Positions 34,501 to 45,494 of a stretch of DNA of 64,000 nt are shown piece after piece. The translations under genes were made by a program, and so were the position numbers. The notes under the pieces were generated by a model, which had not been told where the DNA came from, searched no databases, and was given only the letters and a program-made list of their open reading frames with translations. Within the stretch, counting starts at the first letter, position 1, and every line of letters starts with the position of its first letter. The stretch comes from Membranipora membranacea (Eukaryota > Bryozoa > Gymnolaemata > Cheilostomatida > Membraniporidae): contig OU612071.1 in the NCBI GenBank assembly GCA_914767715.1, forward strand, positions 4,962,001 to 5,026,000. Reading direction: 5' to 3'.

Positions 34501-37500
34501 TGAATAATAATAATAATACTATATAAGGTGCAGTATTAAAGTTATTGGTTGGTTTGAAATCGAAAAGGTTCAGAAGCTTATTTTGATTGTTATCTGTGGA
34601 TAGCTTTGTTGATAGACTTTGAGAGAGCTTCATCAAACCTAAAGATTTGTGGCTATGGTGTAGTCAATAACATTAAAGGGTGGTTGAGCGTAACTCTATT
34701 AAATGGATCTAGTAAACATACTTTACACTCTTAAAACAATATTGAATGTAACACAAGGAATAAGACTGGGCATTGATAAGACAACTAAAGAGTGTCCGTG
34801 CCTGTGTGTAAGATTAGGTGTACATAGTACATAGTTCTCTGAGCCTCACTCATTTTCAGTGCAAGCTAATACAGACTGAAATCTTGATCTTATAAAGGTC
34901 AAGAACTGGAGATACTTTACGGAAATGGTTCATGATAAGCTAGTGTGTCTAATTGCAGCAAAATCGCAAGATTTTCAGTCGTGAAGCAAGTAGCAAGAAA
35001 CGTGTCTGCTAGCTTGAATCACCAAAATCTCAACATAGGAATCTCAACAATCCACTAAAATGCTAAAATCCACCACCGCAAGTTCTTACTTAGCCCATGT
35101 GTTCTGTCTGATTTGTTGTTGGGTGGGGTAAAGAGCAAACTTCAGATCAGATGGTACTTTGCTGAGACTACTCATTGAGAAGTAGTGAAGTAAGACTGAA
35201 TACAGCTTTACTCTCGCTGAGTATAGTTTCACTTTCACTATATCTCAATAGGTAAAGTGAAACTGAATGCAGTTTCACTTTCACTCTATATCAGCACGTA
35301 CTTTCATATGACCTGGCATTGGCTCTCTTCTAACCATCAGCCAATAGGCGACATCACATTGGCTAACTCTCACTATGCTACTCACTATACGCTATTATCA
35401 TGTGTATCTCTGATCGTTAGAGTCAATCTAGTAAGAGTGCCTAACAAGTGTCCGCACCAAATAAGTAAAACTTAACTCGGGTCGTCGCACAAACTCTGTC
35501 TGATGGTACTCATGCTTAGTGAATTAGTTCACTCACTATCAATCTGGGGGGTCTTTCAATTAGAATGAGCGATGCTTTACTAAACCAAGTTATCACTATG
35601 CCATCGCTCAAAATTATCACTCACTTATCTTTCAATTAGACAAGATCCCTCAAAAATCGGTCACTCGGAATTTATATGGTATCAATCATTGACTGTGCGA
35701 TTTGTAAGCGAGAGCAGGACATCGCTCACTCACTGAGTAAGTGAACTGATAAAGATTTTGGCTGTTTCTGATTGTATAACTCCCCAGAGTTATACATGCA
35801 ATAGCACATCAGGTCATCATGCAATAGTAGGCCCTATACCAGGTCATCAGTGTGATGCTAACCTTGCTGTTGATGTGACGTAGGTTTAGCCTGGTTAGAC
35901 ACACCCTGTGGTTTACCTCCTGGACTGTTAGATGGTTTAGTTATCTGAGTCTGTTTAGGAGGAGATCTATGAGCTCCAGAGTTATACGACTCAGCGGGCG
36001 TCGGCTCCACCTCAGCAGACTGTCTGTAAAACAAAATAATATCATAATTAAGTATCATACAGTGTATATATACAGTGTAATATACAGTGTATATTACAGT
36101 GTAATATACAGTGTTATAATATACAGTGACTTTATAATTCAGAACTCCTGTTAATTCAGACAAATGACACTGGTCCCGTTCGCCGAGTTTCAAAATATTT
36201 TAATGTCACATAATTCTATGTCCGCTTTATTAGGACAACATTTGGCAGTCCCCAGAGGTTTGAATGAAGTGGAGTGCATAGTAAATAATAATACAATAAA
36301 ATCAGTAACAAATTTAAGTAAAAGGCCTACAGTGAATTAACTTGACATGACAAGCATCACACAATTAATGTGCTCAGGATACAGACAACGCTATTATGGG
36401 GATTTATGATGCATTCCCAATTATCCGGCTACTTACTCCAAAAAAGAGTGCTTCTTATCAAAGTCGTCAACATAAATATTTATCATGGGATTTAAATTGT
36501 AACAATAATTCAGAGTTGTCCCATCTAAGGTTAGAAAGGGTCAAGAGTGGACAACTCAGGAGTATTCCCTCATTTCCTATTTCACTTTATATAAAGTTTC
36601 TGGACTTGATAAGGTTTCAAGGCAGCATAATATAAGAAATCGGCGTTCACAGAGTGAACAAAAAGTTACATTGGGGACTGAATGCTCAATTGTATTAGGG
36701 ATACTTCCTCATGTGCAGCTTATTCTCCAAACATATTATATTATTATTTTTGTGCATATATATATATTTTTTGTTTTTTGTTTTGTTTATGAGGTCAAAA
36801 AATTGTTATTGATTATGTACAGTAACCAGGATGACATGATTATTATATTAAAATTTATAGTTTGGTCAGCACATTGGCATCTTAATACAAAAAGGCTCAA
36901 TAATGAAGTTACGCATAATCGTGCTCAGCAAGGTTTGACGGTCATGTTGTTGTTACCTGTTACTAGTGTTTGGTGATCTGCCATCGAATCCACCAGATTC
37001 CATATACCTTGCGTCCTGAGACTGTCTGGCGTCCTGAGACTGACGAGGTATTCCCCCTCTACCCCCTCTGTACGGTGACCCTCTGTTATTATATGATCCT
37101 CGAGGTGACCCTCTACGACCTCCTCCTCCCCGGGGCGGGGGTCCTCCACCACCACCACCACCACGGTATGAGCGAGAACTGTTTATGTACTCTCCGAACG
37201 AAGCTTTACCTCTAGGGGCGCCACTAGAAAAAATAAACAAATGCGAGAGCTGATGATGTACTGAAAATGAGATGTGTTACCTATGAGTACTAACAGTCAC
37301 TGCCTGAGGGCTAGCGTCGATGAGTGATTGTCATCAATTTTTACAAAAATTCATTGAGTTTCTGTTCAATGACAGTAGAAATCATAAGGACATGGTGATT
37401 TCAATGTCAAGTAATGTGGCCGTGTACAAGATTTTCTGTTTTGCTAGCGAGCTCATTTTCCTCAGCTTGATGACAATAAAATAGCAGTACTATGATGGAG

Positions 37501-40500
37501 CTACTTGCAGCTTATTAGAGTTTGGCGCTTTTTCCAAGAGGATAATGGAAGCATACGGTGTAAATATCAAATTAATGCAATGGAAGGATTACTATCATCA
37601 AAATAGCCAGATTGGCTTATTTGTATGAAATCGGACGATCACATCATTCCCTTGATATGAATTCATGGAGTAGTGGTAAATTGCACAGTATTGCTATTTG
37701 TGGAGGCATTCCTGGTAATTGGATCTACCTAAATATATGACATCTTTTATGTTATGCATTGACTGGCGTCCCAATAACAACTTCCAAGACCTCCATTGGT
37801 GGTGTAACATAGCTCTGTATTACTGAGTGTAATTGAGATGAAAATCAGTCTGCTAGCCTACTCAACTGTTACCAGTTATGTTTGTGGGCAAATGACAGCG
37901 ACAATATAATTCAGATGCACAATGAATAACAGTTCTTTGCAGCAATTTGGTTTGAGGCATTTACAAAAGATTATAAACCCTGAATGAAGGACAGTGTCTT
38001 GTATCTGCTTACGGCCCAAGGTTTTTGAGATTCAAAGATGTTGACAACACAAATCATGCACCATTGACCGGGCTCATGTGAGCTCAAGACACAGTTTTAC
38101 AACTGCAGAGTGGAGCTATAAACATATACAGTTAATGGGTGTACAGAACTATATTTTCACTGTGTACCACACAAACCTTGAATATAAGATTGACACAACA
38201 AGTTTAAACATCCTCAAATACACAGCACTGATCTACTTCCACACTGACATCGAGATTACACTATTAACATGTGTATCTCTGATCATTAAGAGTAAATTTA
38301 GTTGCAGAACCCATCATGTACCAACCCCTTATTGATAAAACTAAACACGGGTCTCCACACCAAATTCCTTGTGATGGTACTCTTACTAAGTGAACCAATT
38401 CACTCTCTATCGATCAGATATTTACATGTTATAATATATTACGCCATCAGTGTGATCTAACTCACCGGCCTCCTCGACCCCGACCTCGACCTCTGGAGTA
38501 AACCTCGGGAGCCTCGTCAGGTGGGCCGTCCTTACTTCTGATGTCATATCCATATAAGGCAATAAGCTCTTCTCGAGACTTAGGCGCTTGATCTCTCTCA
38601 TCGTAACAATCATGTGACCATTTCTCTTTCTCCTTCCACAGCTTCTTATTACCTCTATAAGAGTAAGAACAGATCAGTGTCATTGTGTCCAAAGGGTGCT
38701 GATAATCTTTTCAGCGAGAATAGGCAACTCAAGTAGATCAAGGGTAACATGGGCTCAAATATTTCCAAACGACTGGATCACAAGTTTTACAAATTTAGAA
38801 ACTGAGACAATGCTATGAAATGCACTTGATACTTCTCCCGCACTGACAATAAATGTATCCCCCGTAGTATTATGCCCACATGATTTCATAATGTACATTT
38901 GCAGCATAAGAAATTGATCTTGCCCGGATAATTACCATAGAGCCACTCGTCCTACAGTTATACTCATTCAGCTAAGTCAAGTCAGTTAATTCCTCAAATT
39001 GAAAAAGAGCAACAGACAAGGGCACACAAATAATCACTTTTTTTCCCCGACATGTCAATCGATGACGTGCCATCCAGACGTGTTATCAAAGCCATCAGAA
39101 GGTTATTCTTATTTTCCTGAGTATAACGTATAACCACTGGCTTGCTAACAAAATTCAACTTCATAACCTGATCATGTAAACTCAAATTTTAGATGATGAA
39201 AATTTATTGCTGATCATGTAAACTCAAATTTTAGATGATGAAAATTTATTGCTGATCATGTAAACTCAAATTTTAGATGATGAAAATTTATTGCTGATCA
39301 TGTAAACTCAAATTTTAGATGATGAAAATTTATTGCTGATCATGTAAACTCAAATTTTAGATGATGAAAATTTATTGCTAGCGCCAAACTAGCCTGTCAT
39401 GTCAAGCTTGTCAAGACAGGCTAGCCTCAAACTAGCCTCGAAACAAAACGCTAGCTGACATTAAGTCACCCTCTAACTAGCTAAAATTAAACTATAGCTA
39501 ATATTTACTAACCTATGATTTATGTTAATTGGTAGGTAAGCTTTACCTCTCAGCCCTAGCTAATATAACTTGTCTATAATTACTGTTGATTGTTTATACT
39601 GACCTCTCATCCTCCTCTGCAGGCTTCTCCTGCTCTCCGTCTGGTTCTCCGCTCCGAGAGTCGTGCTCATAGAAAGCTCCTTTGCTGTAGTGAGAATTAT
39701 ATATAATAATAATATGAACTATATTTGTATTCAAGGCCCCTTTCGGGGAAAATAAGAATATGCGTACAGTATCTGGAATAAGGATTATCACATATATATA
39801 GCACACCCTTGTACAAGGTAGGGTGGGCGAGCTAGGGTTATGTATGAAAAGGTAACATCCATTTGCAGCATGGGTAGTGACTGGGATTCGAACCTGCAAC
39901 TCTCAGAAGCTCGAATCCTATCCACTACACCACCCTGCCAAAGGGCAACATATCAATGGTAGTACCAGCAAGGTCAATATGGATTCTTATATAGTGTCTA
40001 ATAAAATATCAGAATTATCTGATGGAATGTCACTCAGTGTTGCCGAGGTTTTGATTCAAGATCTGTGTGAAGGTCTCCTGTTGGCGCTGTGGTACTTAAA
40101 CCACTACTGCCACACAGCCAAATGTGTGCTTAAAGAATTCTGTATGGCTCAAAACTAATAATATGAGGCTGAAATGTCAGCATTGTCACCTAATGAGCAA
40201 ATAATTTGCACAAACTGATCCGTCAAAATTAGGGTATGAAATTAATTATCTACCGCAACAGGTGACATAGTTACGTCTTACTAGTGGAAATTGTACATGT
40301 CATAAGCTGGTGCGTAGATTTCATGCCCTGATTTTAAAGATCAGTTTGTGCAAATTATTTGTCCATGAGGTGACAATTATGAGATTAAAGTCTCAATTAA
40401 TTATCTTGGAGCTATGCAGAATTCAATGAGCACAAATGTGCATGAGTGGCAGCAGTAGTTTAAACTCTTGCAAACTTTAAACTGGCCTATTCACATGCAA

Positions 40501-41963
40501 CATGTAGGTTTTGTCTAGTTTGATCCAGTTTGCATGCACTCAGATTTGCTCTGTTCCACTAACAATAGACTAGAGAAATTCGCCTTAGTTGGGGAGCAAA
40601 TCTGAAGGCAGACAAAGTCGTTCAAACTTTGTACTCAAGTACCACCACGAGTAAGAGCTTCAGCTGGTAAGTACAGAGTATGTCATGCCTACAGTAGATG
40701 CAAAGTTTTTTTTGGTTTTTTTTACACTTTTATTGGCAGTCTTTTTCCTTCAAGTAGCGGAATGTTTTATGATTTACTTAGTTAGAGTTACGCCTTACCG
40801 AGGGATAAAGGCTGGATTTTTGACATCTTCATCATCATCCAGATTGTTCTCCGGTGGTGACTCACCGTCTGCAGGGTTTCTCTCTCCCTCCACCTCTTCG
40901 GTATCTGACTCCTCTCCAGTCTCATACTCTACAAGTCACAAAACATCAGGTCAGTTATGTGGTGGTATATCTAATCACTTCTGCAGTACACAATGGTGAC
41001 ATCATAAGCAAGAAATACTGTTGATCTAACCACTCAGAAAAGCAAAAAAGAAGAAAATCGCGTGTCAAAGGTAAGGTCCAGTTTGTTAATTTCTTTCTCT
41101 GAAGGATAAAACCCAGTGTCACATCTCAACAATGGAAGTTATGAAGCAGATTGATTACCTGAGCCACTTGAGCTTTCACCCTCTTCATACTACAAAATAG
41201 ATGATAAGTTAAATTAGAATAGGATAAACCAATGTAAAGGCCTACTTTACCTTTACTTTACCTGAAAATTTGCATGTCTCAGGCCTAGCCTACCCGGTAA
41301 TTCAAAGAGTATGGCTCATAGCAACTACCTAGGATGAAGCGTATTAGTATTACAAAAATGACAGTTTCTCCCAAGCTTATTGACTTGGGGCGCACAGAAG
41401 GAACCAAAATGAACTCACAAGCAGTAGAGTAAGGCATTAGTTAGTTTGGAGTAGTAGGGCCTAGGCCTAAATCATATCAGCCTATATATACAGAGCAGTG
41501 GCTGCAGCTTTTAAGAGCTATTATTTAATTAATATTTTAAATAATATTATCACTCCCATAAAGTTAATCTCTTTTTTGATAGATGGGCCTAACTAATAAA
41601 AAAAGGTCCAAGCAAGGTAGGTGTTCATATATTGAATGGTAGATTGGTGGATTGCATGGTCCAAGGAGGAGGACTCCTTGCATGGTCATTGGTGCTGAAT
41701 GAAAATTTTGACTATTTGTTCTACTATATTATTATTATCTAGTTCTACTATGATAATGATGATAGTCATACTCAACTCATAGTCATAGCCACTATGACTA
41801 AGAGTTGAGTTCTATGTGATTTTTGTTAACTAATAATAATCATTATAAAATGTCATTCACATTGTCAATTTTAGGATTATACCTCCTCATCTTGTCCAGT
41901 TTCACTGATCTCTGTGTCTGAAACAGATGCTTCACGTCTTCTTCTGCTTTCAACTGCAGACAT
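28529..41963 (-). CDS. CASC3: CASC3 / MLN51 / Barentsz, exon junction complex core subunit
   Basis: Exons: 41883-41963, 41159-41189, 40799-40928, 39604-39684, 38466-38654, 36957-37223, 35863-36023, 34314-34427, 33437-33580, 32494-32706, 32098-32264, 31323-31556, 30045-30671, 29264-29389, 28529-28687. Phases agree throughout: 908 codons, 907 aa. CASC3 clamps eIF4A3 on spliced mRNA with MAGOH/Y14 and acts in mRNA localisation, translation and decay. Seen here: acidic N-terminus; the bipartite SELOR/Btz domain, first part DDDEDVKNPAFIPR-KGAFYEHD (about 67-88), second part KLWKEKEKW...QAPKSREELIALYGYDIRS (about 112-145); RG/Gly-rich segment with RGRGRGRGGR and poly-Gly (about 160-250); the conserved KRYSSQRQS (about 342); then Pro/Gln-rich low-complexity sequence. 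Residues 605-907 (last three exons) form a Glu/Asp/Ser/Thr-rich tail beyond the point where the vertebrate protein ends. Identity is secure; the tail's function is unknown. Confidence 0.97.
29818..29903. repeat. Foldback repeat in CASC3 intron 13
   Basis: acccatgaccatgac at about 29839-29853 mirrors gtcatagtcatgggt at about 29867-29881, and A-rich and T-rich flanks extend the pairing. Probably a small MITE. Confidence 0.7.
30889..31023. repeat. Short inverted-repeat element in CASC3 intron 12
   Basis: Ends gctcaacccctcc and ggaggggttcagcc are inverted, flanking a GC-richer interior with ggcgtcgcc and gggacgcc. Likely a MITE relic; boundaries approximate. Confidence 0.5.
33207..33370. mobile_element. 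TIR element (MITE), copy D
   Basis: Starts cacactgatgaagttatatactgcatgtaaatctctgatc and contains the core ggggcaggtacatgttagggact in the orientation opposite to copies A, E and F. Located in CASC3 intron 9, about 60 bases from the donor at 33431-33436. Right boundary approximate. Confidence 0.75.
34105..34305. repeat. 27-bp tandem repeat at the CASC3 intron-8 donor
   Basis: About seven copies of tttactacagaatacacctgactgata, degenerating toward the right. The array ends a few bases from the donor at 34308-34313 of exon 34314-34427. A minus-strand frame is open through it but is an artefact of the repeat. Confidence 0.92.
35310..35367. repeat. CCAAT-family repeat unit in CASC3 intron 7
   Basis: catatgacctggcattggctctcttctaaccatcagccaatagg and cattggctaac are clear relatives of the repeats at 6690-6980 and 18101-18620. 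The final gctaac is the left flank of MITE copy E. Confidence 0.75.
35368..35854. mobile_element. TIR element (MITE), copy E, interrupted, touching the CASC3 exon-7 donor
   Basis: The left part (cactatgct...atcatgtgtatctctgatcgttagagtc...) and right part (...gttatacatgcaatagcacatca...ggtcatcagtgtg) match copy F, but about 230 bases of unrelated sequence (about 35546-35783, with gatgctttac and cgctcactcactgag) split them, suggesting a nested insertion. Flanks tggctaac (35360-35367) and atgctaac (35855-35862) share six of eight bases, and the right one is exactly the first eight bases of the intron after exon 35863-36023. Confidence 0.72.
38240..38454. mobile_element. TIR element (MITE), copy F, next to the CASC3 exon-5 donor
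   Basis: Complete 215-bp copy: left terminus cacactgacatcgag...acatgtgtatctctgatc; right terminus gatcagatatttacatgt...catcagtgtg. Its right end is 11 bases from the exon 38466-38654. Flanks atctactt and atctaact agree at six of eight bases, a decayed 8-bp target duplication. Confidence 0.85.
39170..39379. repeat. 42-bp tandem repeat, five near-identical copies
   Basis: Units begin gatcatgtaaactcaaatt at 39170, 39212, 39254, 39296 and 39338 and are virtually identical, indicating recent amplification. Located in CASC3 intron 4. Confidence 0.96.
39878..39946 (-). repeat. tRNA-like SINE head in CASC3 intron 3
   Basis: On the minus strand: TGGTGTAGTGGATAGGA (A box) and GGTTCGAATCCCA (B box) at tRNA spacing. 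Unlike the other SINE family in this window, so it is likely a second tRNA-derived family. A true tRNA gene is less likely because the acceptor arms do not pair well. Confidence 0.55.
40182..40377. mobile_element. TIR/foldback element in CASC3 intron 3
   Basis: Terminal inverted repeats of about 60 bases: attgtcacctaatgagcaaataatttgcac... on the left and ...gtgcaaattatttgtccatgaggtgacaat on the right, about 196 bases overall. No coding capacity; a MITE. Confidence 0.85.
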
Positions 41964-44900
41964 CTTGCAAATGTGGAAAAGCGTCCAAAGGATTACACCC
42001 TAATACAATATAATTTTCCTTTTTTCAGTGCCTGATTTGCTATTGTAAGCGACCAAGAATGAGAAGGTGAAGGCTGATACTGCCCAATCATGTCTCAGTT
42101 GACATTCAATTAACCCAATCAAATGACCTAATAGATATTGTGATAATGAGAAAAGTGGATTTGCTGTTATTCAGACTTATCAATACCAAAGGAGTTAAAG
42201 TGCTTACCTTACCTTACCTTCAACTTAATCCAAAACGTCCACATCACGGGCACTTTTGGATAAATATACCATAGTTATCCGTGGGGGGGGGGGGGTTTAG
42301 ACTAGAGAGTATTTCATAGCTGAGGAGGTAGGGAATTGTGTTATTTCCCTATTAGTCTAATTAAAATAAGTTAAAGAAAAAGAAAACAATTTGTAAACAG
42401 TCAAGCAATCGGTATGGCCTGATGCTCCACTCAAGTGATCATTGGTATGGAAAGAAAGTGCCTGTCCAGTGTTAAAGAAAGGATTTGATTAGAGATAGAC
42501 CACAAAAGTTGACCAAAGTAAACCGCATACGTTGTCGTCGATGTTAGTAGTGTGTGTTAAACATGGTACAGTTAGTCGGGTGGAAAGTACACTTTGACCT
42601 CTGACCTAATCTAAAGCTAATCTGTGAGCATAATTTGTGATGTCTGTAAGTTAATTTAATTCAAGGGTTTACACTATGCCCTTTGTTAATCAGGTATCCA
42701 TAGTGTAGACTCACCTAGAAACTATCTGTTGGCTTAGATAACTCCCACACACAGGTCTGTCTGTCTGTCTGTGCTATGAAGTTTTGTGCAGACTTGCAAC
42801 CTATATATTCCAAAATGCTTACAAAAATTTACAAAATGCTCATGATGCTTACTAAACTCCAGGGTGCCCTGTATGACCAGAAATTGTCTCAAAAAATCTT
42901 TCACGCTTCCGCAGTAGGTTTCCGTCTCAGGTTATTGCTCACGAGTTGGCATAAGCTCCCTAATCCACACACAAACAGGCAGCGATCAAGAGGTCAAGGG
43001 CAACAACTGCTTGAAAAATGCCATGTCACAGCAAAAGTTTGTCAAATTAGCGATCCAATTTGCGTAATTAGGCATTAAATGAATATCAGAGTTGAGCCCT
43101 TTTGTTCTGGGAGAGGTCATCTCTTTTCATCTCAGTTGGAGAAAAGTTGCAATATTCGACTCATGTCAAACTTGAACAGGTAAAAACTCTACATCAACTC
43201 AACAGATTGGGTTGCTGAATCCAAAACCAGAGTATTAGACTACATTAATCAACAATGACAAGATGATTATGCAAGAAAAGTTAACTAAACACATCAACAT
43301 GAGGTTTTGATAACCTGATTAGGTAAACAGGTGTTTGAAAAACCATAAATGCGTACATTACAGAAAAAGTCCAGTTCTAATTGGCCGATAGCCAGTTTCA
43401 TGAAAAATTCATAGTAGACATACTTGCCAAGTAATCTGAATTCAAAAGTGGGAGATTTCATTTTACAGCCATACTGCACGGCATCGTGGTGCTTTGAGAT
43501 TGCCAAGTTGTCTGTTGCTGATGCCCTGAGAGCATTTCTAGCCACCAGGAAGGGCTTAAAACGCATATTTGATCTCAAATAATTTAATATTTGTACATCG
43601 TACTAGTACTAAGATATGAGGTGAACTGAGGTGAAATACACTTTAAACACTTACCATCAACACATGGGCCACTGGGCCTCATGAACAAGTGCTTGGATAG
43701 TTACTAAAAAATTGCGATAGGGCTGTTTTCTCTCAAATCTGGAGGAAATAGTGAGAATCCAAAAAGTGGGAAGTGGTCAAATGTTGGGGTGGAGATCTGG
43801 AGGGTCCCACCTTAATAGGGAGATTTGGCAAGTATGATAGTAGAGGGTTTGTATGGTGTTGTGATGTGTGTACTGTATAGAATTATTTGTTGCTGTGTCT
43901 CCAATGTCACGACTATGGGAATTCATAGCTTTTCATTCTGGTGATTGCTCTATACCCTGGCTTCCATTTGGTACAGTTGTTTGAGCATCTACCTGTACCA
44001 TCTGGTTTCTGTGGAACCTGATGGCAACTTCAACACCTTGACTCCTTTTTTTTAGTGTTGACCGAAAAGAATTACCTCAAATTGAAGCATCCACACACAT
44101 GGGCCCCTGTGTCTGACATGTCTCTACTTTGCCAATGTCCAGTATCAACCACCCAAAAAACACTAAACAGGGTAAGACACAAAAATTTTTTTTTTTACAA
44201 CCTACCTTGAAATCTCTCACACTACCTCAGCCCTCCCCCCTTTTGCATCTGCATCAGGTTTGAAGCTTATAGCATAAACAAAGCTGACTTTATGGACCGG
44301 AAAAAATCCATCTTCATAGAAACCTGAATAGGCTGAAATGGCTGCTTGAGCATGGACATCCCCACATAGTTATTGTATTTTTTCTTTTATATTTAAATGA
44401 AATGGTTCTTTTTATACAGTCATAATATATGATTTCCATTAGTTTATTAGAAGCTTAAAAATAGAAGATTATAATTAAGAAATCATATATGACTGTAAAA
44501 AGAACCAATTCTTTTAAATTAAAAAAAAGTACAATAACTATGTGGGGATGTCCATGCTCAAGCAGCCATTGTATGTCCCACGGGCCAATGTCCGCACAGT
44601 ATGTGTACATTATCTAGGTTCTTTATACAAGGTCAGCGGAGAAGAATTCCAACAGTGTGTTAAGGCTATGATCAACCATGTTTTTTATTGAATCCATCCT
44701 TGTAATCAGACGATATAGATCTTTCAAAAAAATAAACATGCTCCTCAAAACGGTATTATCAGCTTTCTTCCAAAAAACAACTAAAGTCTTTAACTCCTTG
44801 GTCACATTCACACCGTCGCTATGACTCATCAAATTCGTCATAAAACTTCATTATTCAAATTAACACCACTTAAATCATAAAACCAGGTAATGTGGGATCA

Positions 44901-45282
44901 GTATTCTCCCACGCCCAGCTAGGGCCTAAACCTTAGAGATTTGTGGATTATTCTAAGTACCGCTGTTGTTACATGTTGGGCAACCAGTGGGCGTTTCCTT
45001 GGTGAGGTCATCTGCTCTATATGTTAACCATGCTCTGCTGTGTATTTGCCTGTCTTCACGAGCTTGTAAGGACAGGTAAGCTATGTACTTATGTGCCGAT
45101 TATCATGAGACATGACCCTTGGAAACTATGGTTGTGCCTATTTTGATATCATGATGTAATTTGATGCTACGATTTTGAGGTCTAATTTTAGGCCGACAAA
45201 CTGTTGACGATACTGGCTCAATACCATTTATCACTCTATACAGGTGTTCATTTTCTCACTGATATCAGATAACATTGCGCCA
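41964..45282. other. Intergenic between CASC3 (minus) and the lectin gene (plus)
   Basis: Divergent genes leave about 3.3 kb. No coding exon recognised; open frames at 42776-43078 (+) and 43294-43578 (-) lack domain signatures. A large foldback element at 44339-44568 is listed separately. The CASC3 promoter should lie just above 41963 but has no obvious TATA box. Confidence 0.5.
44339..44568. mobile_element. Foldback/MITE with about 100-bp inverted arms
   Basis: Left arm begins tggctgcttgagcatggaca and right arm ends with its complement (tgtccatgctcaagcagcca). The arms (about 44339-44440 and 44470-44568) are around 90% complementary with a short loop. No internal gene. Confidence 0.92.
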
Positions 45283-45289
45283 TATATAA
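45283..45289 (+). promoter_or_regulatory. TATA box of the C-type lectin gene
   Basis: TATATAA about 60 bases upstream of a good donor (AGATAG then GTGAGT, exon end 45346). A transcript starting about 45315 would have a short non-coding first exon, spliced to the acceptor TTATTTTACAG ending at 45487 just before the ATG exon. Confidence 0.55.
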
Positions 45290-45494
45290 CTGATACACTG
45301 CTCACAGCAAATCGTCATTTGTGTCAGTAGGAGTAAAGTAAGATAGGTGAGTATGAATAAGGCATGTTATATTATTCCACTGCCGTGTTTGGCATTATTT
45401 TACATTCCCATGAGTTTTGGGTATTCAATGAAAAGGTAGACATCTTGTTACAGATCTGTGTGTACACTACATGTTCTTATTTTACAGAGAGACC

